Positions 1 through 8,103 of a DNA stretch of 10,934 bases are shown here, in pieces. The stretch is from Euperipatoides rowelli (Eukaryota; Onychophora; Udeonychophora; Euonychophora; Peripatopsidae). The stretch lies in NCBI GenBank assembly GCA_003024985.2, contig PXIH01S0014543.1; one strand, given 5' to 3'. Both the position numbers and the translations under genes were made by a program. A model generated the notes under the pieces. That model was not told the DNA's origin and searched no databases. It saw only the letters and a program-made list of their open reading frames with translations. Positions within the stretch are counted from its first letter, which is position 1. Every line of letters begins with the position of its first letter.

Positions 1-9
1 AAAAAAAAA

Positions 10-111
10 TCTCCTAGTGTGTGTCAGAATACTCTTACGAAAACTTTCGCATCATTAAAAAAAATGCCAAGTATGAAAAATCTGAAGTGTTTCTCTCCTA
101 GTGTGTGCCAG
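10..111. repeat. Pair of short direct repeats (10-27 and 94-111)
   Basis: The word TCTCCTAGTGTGTGTCAG at 10-27 recurs at 94-111 with one difference (17/18 identical), offset 84 bp. Only these two copies are in the window, and the first lies almost at the window edge, so an array could extend to the left. No coding or structural meaning is evident. Confidence 0.6.
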
Positions 112-745
112 GCTTAAAGGGGAGGGGAGTCGTATCTGTTAGGATTTATTTCTTATTATAATTTCATTGTAATAAGAATTCACTTTTATAGTTTATTTTT
201 GTTTTGTTTTGTTGTTTTTCAAATATGTTATTATTAAAATAGTTATATAATAATAATGTATTATAACTGTATAAGCCAGTGGCTTAAATGTCTGATTCAT
301 TAAATAAATAATGAATAAAACTAAACTTTAGCATCTTTCAAAATAGCACCGACCATTATAAAATCTTGACAAAATAAACATGCGTGCAATCATTGTTCAT
401 AGTGAGAGCGGCGGATGTGACATCATTTTAGTGAATCCCATTGCGATATATACTTGTTTTTATTGATAGTCTGATGCCTTTACCGCAACAGATACCTAGA
501 AGCTGATGTGGCACAGGATTTGGTAAGCTGTATCACAACAGAATTCCCTTGTGTGATTACACTGGTCAATATGACAACGCATTGCTCAACGTGTTCTGGA
601 AAAGTTGCCAGTGTAAATATGGCTTAAGTAGAGGGCAGCACGCTGTTATTTTCCCAGCTGATTTTAGTTTGAAAACATAGTATTTCAATAATTGTTTTGA
701 TATTTTCCAACTGATTCAATTAATTTTAAAGTAGATTATTTTAAA
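112..745. other. AT-rich noncoding stretch, no gene seen
   Basis: This stretch is mostly AT-rich. The part around 380-660 is less AT-rich and holds two overlapping open frames of about 50-57 codons on the plus strand, both without a recognisable domain. A pyrimidine tract plus AG before position 470 and a GTAAGC at 522 resemble splice signals, but all three frames between them contain a stop. I see no supportable gene or RNA. Confidence 0.5.
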
Positions 746-1035
746 GAGGAAGGGGGGGGGGGTTACTTCCACTTCTTTGGAACTATCTAGGTCAAAGGTC
801 ACTTCCTGTTTCTTAAAGGCACAAGGAATTTTTTAATGCCGATATAATGTATGATGATTATGTTACAATTAAAATTGGCCACCTATCCTGTTCACAGACC
901 AAGATCACTTCCTCTTCCTGTTAAACTAGATCTGGGTTGATACTTCCTGTCTTGCTCAGAAGGTCACTTCCAATTTCTTAAAGGTATAAGGTTTTAAATG
1001 CTCTGACGATATCACTTACTGTTCCAGAAAAACAA
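746..1035. repeat. Diverged CTTCC/AAGGTCA-rich dispersed repeat, left block
   Basis: The block contains CCTGTTTCTTAAAGG (805-819) and a related TTTCTTAAAGGTATAAGG (from 973), each with nearby CACTTCC or CTTCCTGT words. The same word order, CTTCCTGTTTCTTAAAGG then a TTTTAGGC-like segment then CACTTCC, recurs at 9390-9800. These are therefore copies of one dispersed family. A perfect AGGTCA-A-AGGTCA lies at 789-801. A run of 11 G at 752-762 opens the block. No coding potential is visible. Confidence 0.65.
789..801 (+). promoter_or_regulatory. Perfect DR1 nuclear-receptor-type motif inside repeat
   Basis: The sequence AGGTCA A AGGTCA is an exact direct repeat of the nuclear receptor half-site with a 1-bp spacer. 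This is the consensus bound by RXR, HNF4 and COUP-TF type receptors. It is followed directly by CTTCCTG, whose reverse complement contains an ETS-like GGAA. Sequence match is certain; function in vivo is not shown. Confidence 0.4.
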
Positions 1036-1082
1036 AATGGGGGCACTTTCTCCCCAAAACAGTAGGTCTCTACTGGTTGAAT

Positions 1083-1226
1083 TTGAAGATAGCAGCACTT
1101 TAGGTTCAGATTTTAGATGGTCACGTCCAGTTTTGATCAAAAATTATAGGCCTCCATATAAATTTCTGAGTTCTAAAAATAAGTTTCAAAATGGTAGCAC
1201 TTTTGGTTCCAATTTTATATGGCCAC
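1083..1226. repeat. Two direct copies of a ~42-bp unit, 102 bp apart
   Basis: The 42 bp at 1083-1124 and at 1185-1226 align without gaps at about 33 of 42 positions, sharing AGCACTTT-GGTTC and ATGG-CAC words. A third, weaker relative (CAAAATGGGGGCACTTT) begins near 1033. The 68-codon open frame across this block (1037-1243) is repeat-derived and has no protein-like features. It is probably a continuation of the CTTCC-rich repeat family to its left. Confidence 0.55.
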
Positions 1227-1260
1227 TTTGGGCTTCAACTTAAAAGATGTATTTTCAGTG

Positions 1261-2250
1261 TATCACTTCCGATTGTCCCAGCCTCTTTTTCAATGATATT
1301 CATAAAACCAGACTGAGATACTCAGTGAACGTTTATATATAGAGAGAGCTCCCTGGGGATACTAGACCTGATAGACATTACTCACAAGATGAAGCATGAG
1401 ACTCATTCATTACATGGAGATTGAAATACTTTTAAACGATGAGATATTTTATAAAATTAGCATAAGAAAGATTAACAAAAAATTAGAAACATATAAAATA
1501 ATCTTGTGAAAGCATATATTTTTAAAATACATTATTTTTAATGTCTGCTGAGATAAATGTTGATAATGAGAGAATGGAATTTTATATCACAATCATAATG
1601 TCAAAGAGAAACTCATTCTAGTTAAGTGGGCCATATTATAATCATTTTATTAATCAATTTTGATATAATATTGCTCATTAATTTTAACAATCTTATAAAA
1701 ATTCTTAATCTATTTTTAGTAATTTATAGTAACTCAAATTTTTTTTTTTGATATTGACAAGGAATTATGCACAGATTTGATTTTCTCTTAAGATTTTAAA
1801 ATACGCTAAATAATACGATTCACAAATTTTTGTTATTCATTTTAAAAACTGAAAAGCAAACAAAGGAATTTATATGGCATTTTGAGATTCATACCATTTA
1901 TTTCCCACACTGATATGTATTATGCGTACCTAATTCTTATTTCTTTAAATTATACTTCTCTCCCAATGATGATTCTTCAATCAGTATATCTATATCAGCG
2001 ATTTTTTTCTGATCAATGCTCAAAGAAAGGATACCGTACTTAATTTTCTATTAAGGTTATCATCAAATCTTTAATAATCTTCTTTTCTGCTGCAGAATTA
2101 AAGTTTTCATTTTTTAAAATTTCTACGATTTAGGTTTCACTTTGAGCAGTCATTGCAGAAAAAATATATTTTTTCTCCTACAGCAGTTTTAAGAAAAAAA
2201 TTAATGAATTAAAAAAAAATTCATTTTTCAAGTGATGAATCTTTATTGCT
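1261..2250. other. AT-rich noncoding DNA, nothing recognised
   Basis: Around 1 kb of AT-rich DNA has frequent A and T runs and stops in all frames. I find no exon-like segment, tRNA boxes, terminal repeats or tandem array. Confidence 0.5.
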
Positions 2251-2414
2251 CTTTGTTTTTTCTATTTATGAAATTTTAGGTCAAGTTGAATAAGGTTTAC
2301 CATCTGTGTTTTATATTTTTAGATATTCAAGTCGGTATGAAAAGAGTTACCATCCGTGTTTTCTATTTTTAGCTATTCAAGGTCAACTTGAATAAGAGTT
2401 GCCTTTCTGTGTCC
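2251..2414. repeat. Minisatellite with ~50-bp unit, about 3 copies
   Basis: Units run 2279-2330, 2331-2380 and a partial 2381-2414, with a degenerate half unit from about 2251. Each complete unit reads TTGAATAAG-like, then GTTACCATCYGTGTTTT, then ATTTTTAG, then ATTCAAG. The first and third units share GGTCAASTTGAATAAG, and the middle unit has diverged there. There is no coding frame. This is a simple local expansion. Confidence 0.75.
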
Positions 2415-2965
2415 TCCAACCAATCAGAATACAGCATTTTGTCACTTACTAATCCAATATGGCTGGTCTAGGACACATGTGAATATCTCAGATCTTTGAG
2501 ACCCCAGAGATAATCAAAGGGTCTAAAAGATAGAAATGTAAACATGATGTCATATTAAACCTCTCCAGCTTTCTTGGACTTGTGTTTCAAATTCTAGTCT
2601 TGGTACCCACAGCCTGATGACATCATAGCTCAAAAACTAAATGACGCCCCACAAAAGGAAAGGTGTCATCATAATACACTTGACTAGATCTTTAAAATCA
2701 CACCATAAATTACCTTTTAGGACCTCTGGTTCCAAATCAAACCTTTACTGGTGCCGAACATGTAAAATTGACACCAAACCCACAAGTGACTAAACAGCAG
2801 TTCCCTTTGTGTCTGAGAAAAGCATCACCTTTGTACTAGGTCTTATGATAATGTTGGCTTCCCTTTGTGTCTTACATATTGGCTTTACACTAGAAATAGA
2901 AAAGTCAGGGAGGGTGTCACAGAATAAAATGCTGCAATCTGATTGTAGTGGCTCTTTTATGCCAT
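2415..2965. other. Noncoding stretch with a 58-bp spaced direct repeat
   Basis: No gene is recognised. The 14-mer TTCCCTTTGTGTCT occurs at 2801-2814 and again at 2859-2872, and both are followed by a TTT-ACTAG word, so a ~58-bp unit is present twice. Several TGATGTCA, GACATCA and GTCATCA words occur between 2545 and 2675 and resemble those in the repeat block at 9400-10490. The stretch may therefore be an old relative of that family. Confidence 0.45.
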
Positions 2966-2997
2966 TTGAATAGACCTTTTAAATATTATCATTATTA

Positions 2998-3048
2998 TCA
3001 GCCTATATCTATCCACTGCTGGATGAAGGCCTCCCCAAGATTTCTCCA
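2998..3048 (-). pseudogene. Carboxy-terminal remnant of the RTE LINE ORF
   Basis: Seventeen codons read WRNLGEAFIQQWIDIG then TGA, the characteristic RTE carboxy terminus. The in-frame codon just upstream (3049-3051) is TAA, preceded by codons for AEGRN that belong to the same block, so the original frame carries a point stop. A second stop lies further upstream in that frame, where the alignment expects a sense codon. Confidence 0.8.
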
Positions 3049-3079
3049 TTAATTTCTACCTTCAGCAATTCGTTTTCAG

Positions 3080-3099
3080 CCATATCTGGAAAACTTTTT
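3080..3099. repeat. Target-site duplication, left copy
   Basis: CCATATCTGGAAAACTTTTT matches the right copy at 3238-3257 at 18 of 20 positions. Removing the intervening DNA plus one copy rejoins the LINE reading EIKKFVRYG to the downstream KRIAEGRN block, as expected for an insertion into the older LINE. Confidence 0.8.
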
Positions 3100-3237
3100 T
3101 TCAGTCTCTGTGTGGTCAAGTGTGAGCCATAGTGTGATGTCCATAACCTGGTTGGTGTACTGTATAGCCTGTAATACTGGGAATTGTTTACCCTCGTGGG
3201 GCCGGCAGTATTTCTTACGGATACAATACGATACGAA
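3100..3237 (+). mobile_element. SINE-like insertion (138 bp) nested in the LINE
   Basis: This insert lies between the two 20-bp duplications. It has a tRNA-like head: TGGTCAAGTGT at 3113-3123 matches the Pol III A box (TRGYNNARNGG) at 10 of 11 positions, and GGTTGGTGTAC at 3150-3160 is a degraded B box, 37 bp further on. It is followed by a body (about 3158-3216) that recurs at 5153-5235. It ends in a GATAC/ATACG simple-repeat tail (about 3218-3236). Head, body, tail and duplications in this order fit a SINE inserted in the plus direction. I do not recognise the family. The tail resembles those of elements mobilised by an RTE-like or other LINE without poly-A, which is inference. Confidence 0.7.
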
Positions 3238-3257
3238 CCATATCTGACAAACTTTTT
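3238..3257. repeat. Target-site duplication, right copy
   Basis: CCATATCTGACAAACTTTTT is 18 of 20 identical to 3080-3099. On the minus strand it encodes part of the LINE (KKFVRYG), so this copy represents the original target. Confidence 0.8.
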
Positions 3258-3821
3258 AATTTCATTCTCCAATCTGGTATTTTGTCATCTTCATGGTAAT
3301 TTTCTGTCCCTTGAAATCCAGTTGAGTATTTCTGTAGTCCATCTATTATCTTTTCTTCTTGCATTATGCCCTACCCATTACCACTTTAAATTGTTTACTC
3401 TTTTTAATATCATAACCTTTGTTTGTGCTCTAATCCTTTTCATATCTCTTCAGGTTATTCATTTCATGCAAATCTTCATATTTCTTTGAGTGGTTTGTAG
3501 TTTTTCAGTCATCTTTGCATTGAGTGTCCAAGTTTCAGCACTATATGTCATCACTAGTGTGTACTCAAAAAGTTTCCTTTTGAGACATAAAGGAAGTTTT
3601 CCAAATAAAATATTCGGAAGTACTCCAGTCCATTTTCATTCTTCTGTTGACTTCACACATCTAGTTTTCATTTGTAGTGATCAATTGACCCAAACACAAT
3701 TAGATGTTGACCTCTTCAAATGTAATATTCATTTCAATCACTTTAGGTTGAACATATTTGTTGAACATCACTTTGGATTTTGCTAGATTCATTTTCAGGC
3801 GTGGTTTTGAACTAGCTTCAT

Positions 3822-4052
3822 TTAGATCAATGATATGTTCGGTAATTCTTCAAAACTAGAAGAAAATAAGACAATAACATCAGCAAAATATAGATGGTTC
3901 AAATATGCAGCATTTGTTCTTAGTTCAGTATGTTCCCAATCCAGACTTCTAAAAACTTCTTCAAGTTTAACTGTAAATAACTTTGGAGTGATTATGTCAC
4001 CTTGACGAACATCTTTTTGGATTTGGATCTTGGTATCTTTATGTAGTCTCAC
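3822..4052 (-). pseudogene. Reverse transcriptase fragment of the RTE LINE, catalytic Asp lost
   Basis: This is the longest intact piece (76 codons) of the LINE reverse transcriptase. It covers the RVRQGD-type motif (here DVRQGDIITPKLFT) and the catalytic palm motif. RTE elements, like other LINEs, have F/Y-A-D-D at the active site for DNA synthesis. Here it reads F-A-D-V (Asp-Val codons at 3876-3881), so the second metal-binding aspartate is replaced. The frame ends after SSSFEELPNISLI, where a frameshift follows. The next block (DLNEAS, then LKMNLAKSKVMFN) continues in another frame. It is a non-functional relic; the methionine at its start is internal to the ancestral ORF and is not a true start. 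Confidence 0.85.
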
Positions 4053-4238
4053 ATAAAGCCATAGAAATTTTCTCTAGTGGGTGCATATCTCAATAAATCT
4101 AGTTGAATTACACTTTTGAGAGATTAAAGTTAGAAAAAAAATATTTATTAATGTTTGAAAACCCTAAGCTTGATATAAGTTTATTTCTAAGTATACAATG
4201 TGGAAATGCTGTCATGTTTTTAATCTATAAGGATTTTC

Positions 4239-4388
4239 ATGCCAACCTATGTGTATGGTAACATTGTAGCAATGCAAATGGGTAGCCCTGCATTTACACA
4301 AGAATGGTTGAAAATGGTACAATCAGATCCGGTTAAGGAAGAGTCAGCTGTTAGAAGTATTGTATTATACAGTCTTGCTAAAGTATAA
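4239..4388 (+). other. Short open frame (49 codons), doubtful
   Basis: An ATG-initiated frame has a mixed, protein-like composition (GSPAFTQEW, SDPVKEESAVRS) and ends at TAA within the first unit of the minisatellite that follows. I do not recognise it. AG at about 4229-4231 and a GTATAA at 4383 could act as splice sites, but neither is strong. Open frames of about 50 codons also occur elsewhere in the window by chance, for example at 470-670. A fragment of a transposon ORF or a host exon are both possible; chance is the default explanation. Confidence 0.15.
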
Positions 4389-4515
4389 TAGTTGTAATAA
4401 CTAATGGGTTAAAGTATAATAGCTTGTAATAATTAAAAGGTTAAAGTATACCGCTGTAATAACCAAAGAGTTAAATTATATAATTGCAATAGCTAAAGGG
4501 TTAAACTATATACAG
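4380..4515. repeat. Minisatellite, ~31-bp unit, four copies plus a partial
   Basis: Units run 4380-4410, 4411-4442, 4443-4472, 4473-4502 and partial 4503-4515. The consensus is AAAGTATAATAG-TTGTAATAA followed by CTAAAGGGTT. Divergence increases to the right, with units 1 and 2 the most alike. Unit length varies from 30 to 32 bp. No coding frame runs through it. Confidence 0.85.
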
Positions 4516-5152
4516 TATACTGTATAGTTGAAAGCTAAAGAAAGAATAATAAAAACAACTATAACCTGATAATATAAGGCTGGAGGTAAAAAAAAAGGTT
4601 AGTTTCTAATCATCTCAATGAAGACTGTGAAAAGTTGTTTTAATAATTAAATAAAGTTTAAATTTTATCCACAAATGGCCATAAATACATCCGCATGCAC
4701 AAGCGGCTGCAGGTGCACAAATATAATTTGTTTGAATGAATGGAGAACAGCGTTAAGAACGATGGAGACTAAAATCAAACTCTGAACGAGTTTGTACAAC
4801 TTCAGGAGTTTCCAGGGGAGTTATACAATTTATTTACATCTCCCCCCCCCCCCATCTGACTTTACTGGAAATTTGCTTCTCTGATCTTGTGTTTAACTTT
4901 ATTGCAGAAAACATTACAATGGTTTTCCATGCTTCGGATTAAGCGCTTTTGTGAAGCCTGGCCATCATCGTCTCCCACCAACCTTCATTACCAATTTTGA
5001 TGTCATGATCAGTAATCATGTAATGACTATGTCTACGGAATAAATCTACTAGCTCGATTCCAACCACTCATGAGTACAGAACATTCCCTCTTTGAATAGA
5101 CAGTAGTATCAATCTAACCCTTTATAATCATTTAATAATTATTAAGCACAGT
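4516..5152. other. Noncoding stretch with C12 run and one doubtful open frame
   Basis: A run of 12 C occupies 4842-4853. After a pyrimidine-rich TTTATTGCAG (ending 4907), one plus frame is open for about 45 codons to TAA at 5041-5043, reading KHYNGFPCFGLSAFVKPGHH near its start. It has no recognisable domain. The same stretch includes the palindrome AAGCGCTT (4941-4948) within CTTC...GAAG. Nothing here can be called as a gene. Confidence 0.35.
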
Positions 5153-5235
5153 GTTATACTGTATAGCCAGTTATACTCGGAATTGGTTACCATCATGGGG
5201 CCGGCAGTATTTCGGATAGATATGATACGATACTG
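5153..5235 (+). mobile_element. Second copy of the SINE body and tail, without tRNA head
   Basis: From TATACTGTATAGCC through GGAATTGGTTACC and GGGGCCGGCAGTATTTC to a GATACGATAC tail, this aligns with 3158-3236 in the same orientation with scattered substitutions and a 3-4 bp gap. Upstream of GTGTTATACTG the similarity stops, so the tRNA-like head is absent or replaced. No convincing target-site duplication was found. This copy establishes that the insert at 3100-3237 belongs to a repeated family. Confidence 0.75.
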
Positions 5236-5408
5236 TATTCCTTTTTTATAGTTTGTCTAAATTCTATCTTTACTTATTCCAATTGTAATTTATCTATTTG
5301 TATAACCATACCATCTCCCTATCCCTCTATTATATTTTGACTCAAAATAGCATTCTGAATTGAATGATGTAAACCACAAGAAGCTGTGATTTTACGTTCT
5401 GACGATAC

Positions 5409-5698
5409 ATTTTACATTGATACCTCTGATATTCACTCATAACTTCATTAATTTTCATCAAATCGACTCAGGGCTGGTCTGAATCAATTCATTAGGCCGA
5501 GTCCAAGCCAAATATCAATTTATTTATTTTTTTCTACATCCCTTCCTGCCAAAAATTGCAATACACCTATGACTTATTCACTTATAACTTCATCTAGTTT
5601 TGTCAGATCAACTAGGAATTGGTCGGGTTCGATCCGGAAGGCTGAGACGAAGCCCAAAACATAGTTTATTTTTCTCTACATCACTTCCTGTGCCTTCG
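5409..5698. repeat. Tandem duplication of a ~145-bp unit
   Basis: Unit A (about 5409-5553) and unit B (about 5554-5698) share, in order: ATTCACTYATAACTTCAT, TCARATCRACT, GGTC then GATC/AATC, AAGCC, TTTATTTTT, CTACATC and CTTCCTG. Unit B contains GGTTCGATCCG (10 of 11 to a Pol III B box), which is not preserved in unit A, and no matching A box was found. The CTTCCTG ending links the units to the CTTCC-rich repeat family. Confidence 0.75.
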
Positions 5699-5859
5699 GA
5701 AGCACTAGGAAATGTTCGAGAATTTCTGTAAGTACCTTCTGGAATTTACATGACTCAAACTTTAAACCCATAATGTGATACAACATCTGGTCAATATGTC
5801 ATTTAATCGATCAATAATGATGTTCTACATAAATATTGATGATGTCAAAACCCCCTAAC

Positions 5860-5945
5860 ATGCCCCAAAATACTACTTCCGGTTGCAATGCATCATGGGG
5901 CTGAGTTATAAGCAGCATTTCCCTTCTACTTCCGTTTGAAATCAT
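5860..5945. repeat. Short fragment of the CTTCC/ETS-word repeat family
   Basis: ACTACTTCCGGTTGCAATGC followed by ATCATGGGG, then CTTCTACTTCCGTTT, resembles material at 9850-9930 (GTATTGCATCATGAGA) and at 10150-10170 (ACTTCCGGTC). The fragment is too short and diverged for exact boundaries. Confidence 0.4.
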
Positions 5946-5949
5946 TAGT

Positions 5950-8030
5950 GTCTCTATTGTGATATTTAAATTTATCAAGTTCTAATTTATAAAATCAGAA
6001 GAATTTATCATTATTTCACTTAAGAATTTTTTTCTTCTTCTTCTATTCTTTTATATTTGCCTGAATGGAAATGATTGGTTTGTTTTAAAAAAAAAAAGAA
6101 AATTTGCAATCTTTTATAAACTTTTTTTTTTTAATCTTTACATAAAAAACAGAAAAGGAAAGGGGGTGGACAACATATTTTTTTTTTTTTAATTTTTAGA
6201 ATTCAGTTGTTTGGATTCGCATCGATGCTTCTTTATATTTACTTCAGAGAATCATTTTTAGACGGTTAATCCTCAACTGACCGTTCTCTTGGCCAGTTGT
6301 TTGGGGTCAAATAAAAAAAAAGGCATGATTTTATGAATAATCAATAAAAAATTTGCCAATTAGCTTTGCAGTTCAATATTTGGAAGCATTTTTTTTTTTG
6401 TTTATGTTGAGTTTTTAAGTTCAATAATTGATTGCCAATAACAGACTTTTGGCTGACTCTTTTGGGTTATTGACTACCAAAGAAAGCTCAAGAGCTAAAC
6501 TTTTATGCTTTATTAGTCATGAAAAATTGGACTTGATCACCCCAAATCAAATTTAGGTTGATTCTTCATTTTAATTTGAAAAATTTCCATGGATCAAGAT
6601 TTTTTAAATTATTTATTAAATAATTTTTCTTTCTTTTCTTTTTTTTTTCTTTCTTCATTTCAACATTATTCTAAAAAGAATAAAAATAATTGCATTTATT
6701 TCTGACTGAAATGTTTTCTTCAAAAGTTGAATCTCTCAAATTTAACCATTTTTAATGTCAAACATAGCCTGTTATTCTTTTGAGCCAATCCCCACCCCCT
6801 CCATGGTTTAGTTCAAATTTATGTCATCTGAGTAATCTCTCTATCACCCTGTTCTGTAGGCAGTTTCAAAATCTGTTTTAGAACCAGTTCATCCTCTTTC
6901 CTCAGATACAATTTTCAAAATGTCTGTAATTGAAAACATTGCTTCAATATAGCATTTTACTTGCTACATCAAACGGGTTAAACTTGGACCTTGATTCAAA
7001 CCAATGACTCCTTGGTTTGGCAGAAATAAATAAACAACTTGTATTAGGAAAAAGGATTAGAGGTAGGGAACCAGATTATCAAAATTAGAAAAGAGGACAG
7101 AATAGATGGGATGGGGAGGAGGGGGTTATGCCACCTGAATTAGTGCTCCGGTGAAGTGAGAGCAATGGGGAAAAGATACCTGTGTAAGCATTGAGAACAT
7201 TGACAACCCTAATAGTGCTAGGATGTTATTTTGAGAACTGCTAAATATGAATGATAAATGAAAGATGCAGAAACAATTTTTTATTTTCAAATAATTATGC
7301 AAAACAATTTTTTATATGTTTTTTTTTTCAAAAGTGATTAAGTGCAATTTAAAGATCATATTTATTATTATTATTGGTTTTATTATTATAACATAAAACA
7401 TATTCAATACATACAATAAATACTCAAATTCCTTTTTTGATATTTGAGACCTTAGCTCAAATAGGATGTAGGTCACAATCGCAGTACTTAAACTTTGATT
7501 AGAGAAGGCTATTTAGAGAAACAAAAATACGTGCATCAGCGTCATGGTCAGTACACTTGTGGCAGTGACAGCTTTAACGATAGTAAGAAGGAAAAAAAAT
7601 CATCTTGTTTCCAGCACAAATAAAACAACAAAAAATAAAATATAAAAATGTTATGTACATTATTAAACTTCAAATAAAGACACGACCATATAACATAAAG
7701 GAAAACACAACACGTTTCAAGAGTGTAGCTCTAACCTAGTCCGGGAGTTCGATCAGGTAGAGAAAAGTATACCACCAAGTCAATAAGAGCAAGGGAACAA
7801 TGAGATTATTATAACACATCATTAAAGGTATTGAAAACAAATTCATCATTGAAATGAGTCAAATTGATTAATCTATTGAAGAAAAAAAGAAGCCAAGTTG
7901 TAAATAATCTTGTTGCCATGATGGATGTGTCGAAAACCTGTGGTGAGAAAAACAACAATTATCCTACCGGGGACTGTCTGCTCCCTGGAAATTGATGAGC
8001 TGTTTGAATTTCCATCCTATCAGAAACAGA
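5950..8030. other. AT-rich, poly-T/poly-A rich noncoding DNA
   Basis: About 2 kb contains many T runs (for example near 6121-6133, 6178-6190 and 6391-6399) and a CTTTCTTTT-type pyrimidine stretch at 6627-6660. A TTATTATTA microsatellite lies at 7360-7390. An open frame of about 45 codons at 7857-7990 has no recognisable domain. I see no exon, RNA gene or mobile element here. Confidence 0.5.
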
Positions 8031-8103
8031 AGCCAATGTTATGAAGCTGAACTGAAGCTGACTGATTCGATCCACGATCTTCAGCTATACCCATAGATGT
8101 TCT

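Larger units (their letters stand above)
2981..4102 (-). mobile_element. 5'-truncated, decayed RTE-type LINE retrotransposon
   Basis: On the minus strand this carries the 3' half of an RTE-clade reverse transcriptase ORF in broken frames. In order from the 5' side: VRLHKDTKIQIQKDVRQGD and PKLFT (within 3978-4052), YLNHLYFADVIVLF (around 3870-3915), LKMNLAKSKVMFN (3760-3798), LGQLI (3679-3693), the Y-S-AETWT segment ending in TTQRNMK (3465-3554), RWTTEILNW (3318-3347), EIKKFV (around 3246-3263), and the typical RTE carboxy end WRNLGEAFIQQWIDIG with a TGA at 2998-3000. Beyond the stop lies a short TAATAATGATAATA tail, as RTE elements have simple-repeat tails. The endonuclease domain is missing. 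Frameshifts, a stop at 3049-3051 and a SINE insertion (3100-3237) make it dead. The boundaries rest on a weak candidate target-site duplication (2966-2980 and 4103-4116) and on where homology fades. Confidence 0.85.

Noticed and set aside
470-521. Possible mini-exon between a pyrimidine tract plus AG and GTAAGC
   Set aside because: All three frames between the two sites contain a stop, so it cannot be an internal coding exon.
1037-1243. 68-codon plus-strand open frame
   Set aside because: It consists of two copies of a 42-bp DNA repeat with composition typical of repeat DNA, and has no domain or splice context.
3009-3272. 87-codon minus-strand open frame
   Set aside because: It is a mosaic of an out-of-frame LINE segment and the antisense of the SINE insert. 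The true LINE carboxy terminus lies in a different frame (2998-3048).
3184-3786. Two adjacent plus-strand open frames (101 and 98 codons)
   Set aside because: They are antisense to the decayed RTE LINE, and the hydrophobic composition comes from reading its A-rich coding strand backwards.
5050-5064. B-box-like AGCTCGATTCC
   Set aside because: It matches 9 of 11 positions with no A box at a sensible distance upstream.
7725-7760. tRNA-like TAGCTCTAACC and GAGTTCGATCA
   Set aside because: Both boxes have several mismatches and are only about 20 bp apart, too weak to call a tRNA or SINE.
7857-7990. Open frame of about 45 codons including an internal ATGATG
   Set aside because: It has no recognisable domain and no clean splice sites, and its length is within chance expectation for the window.
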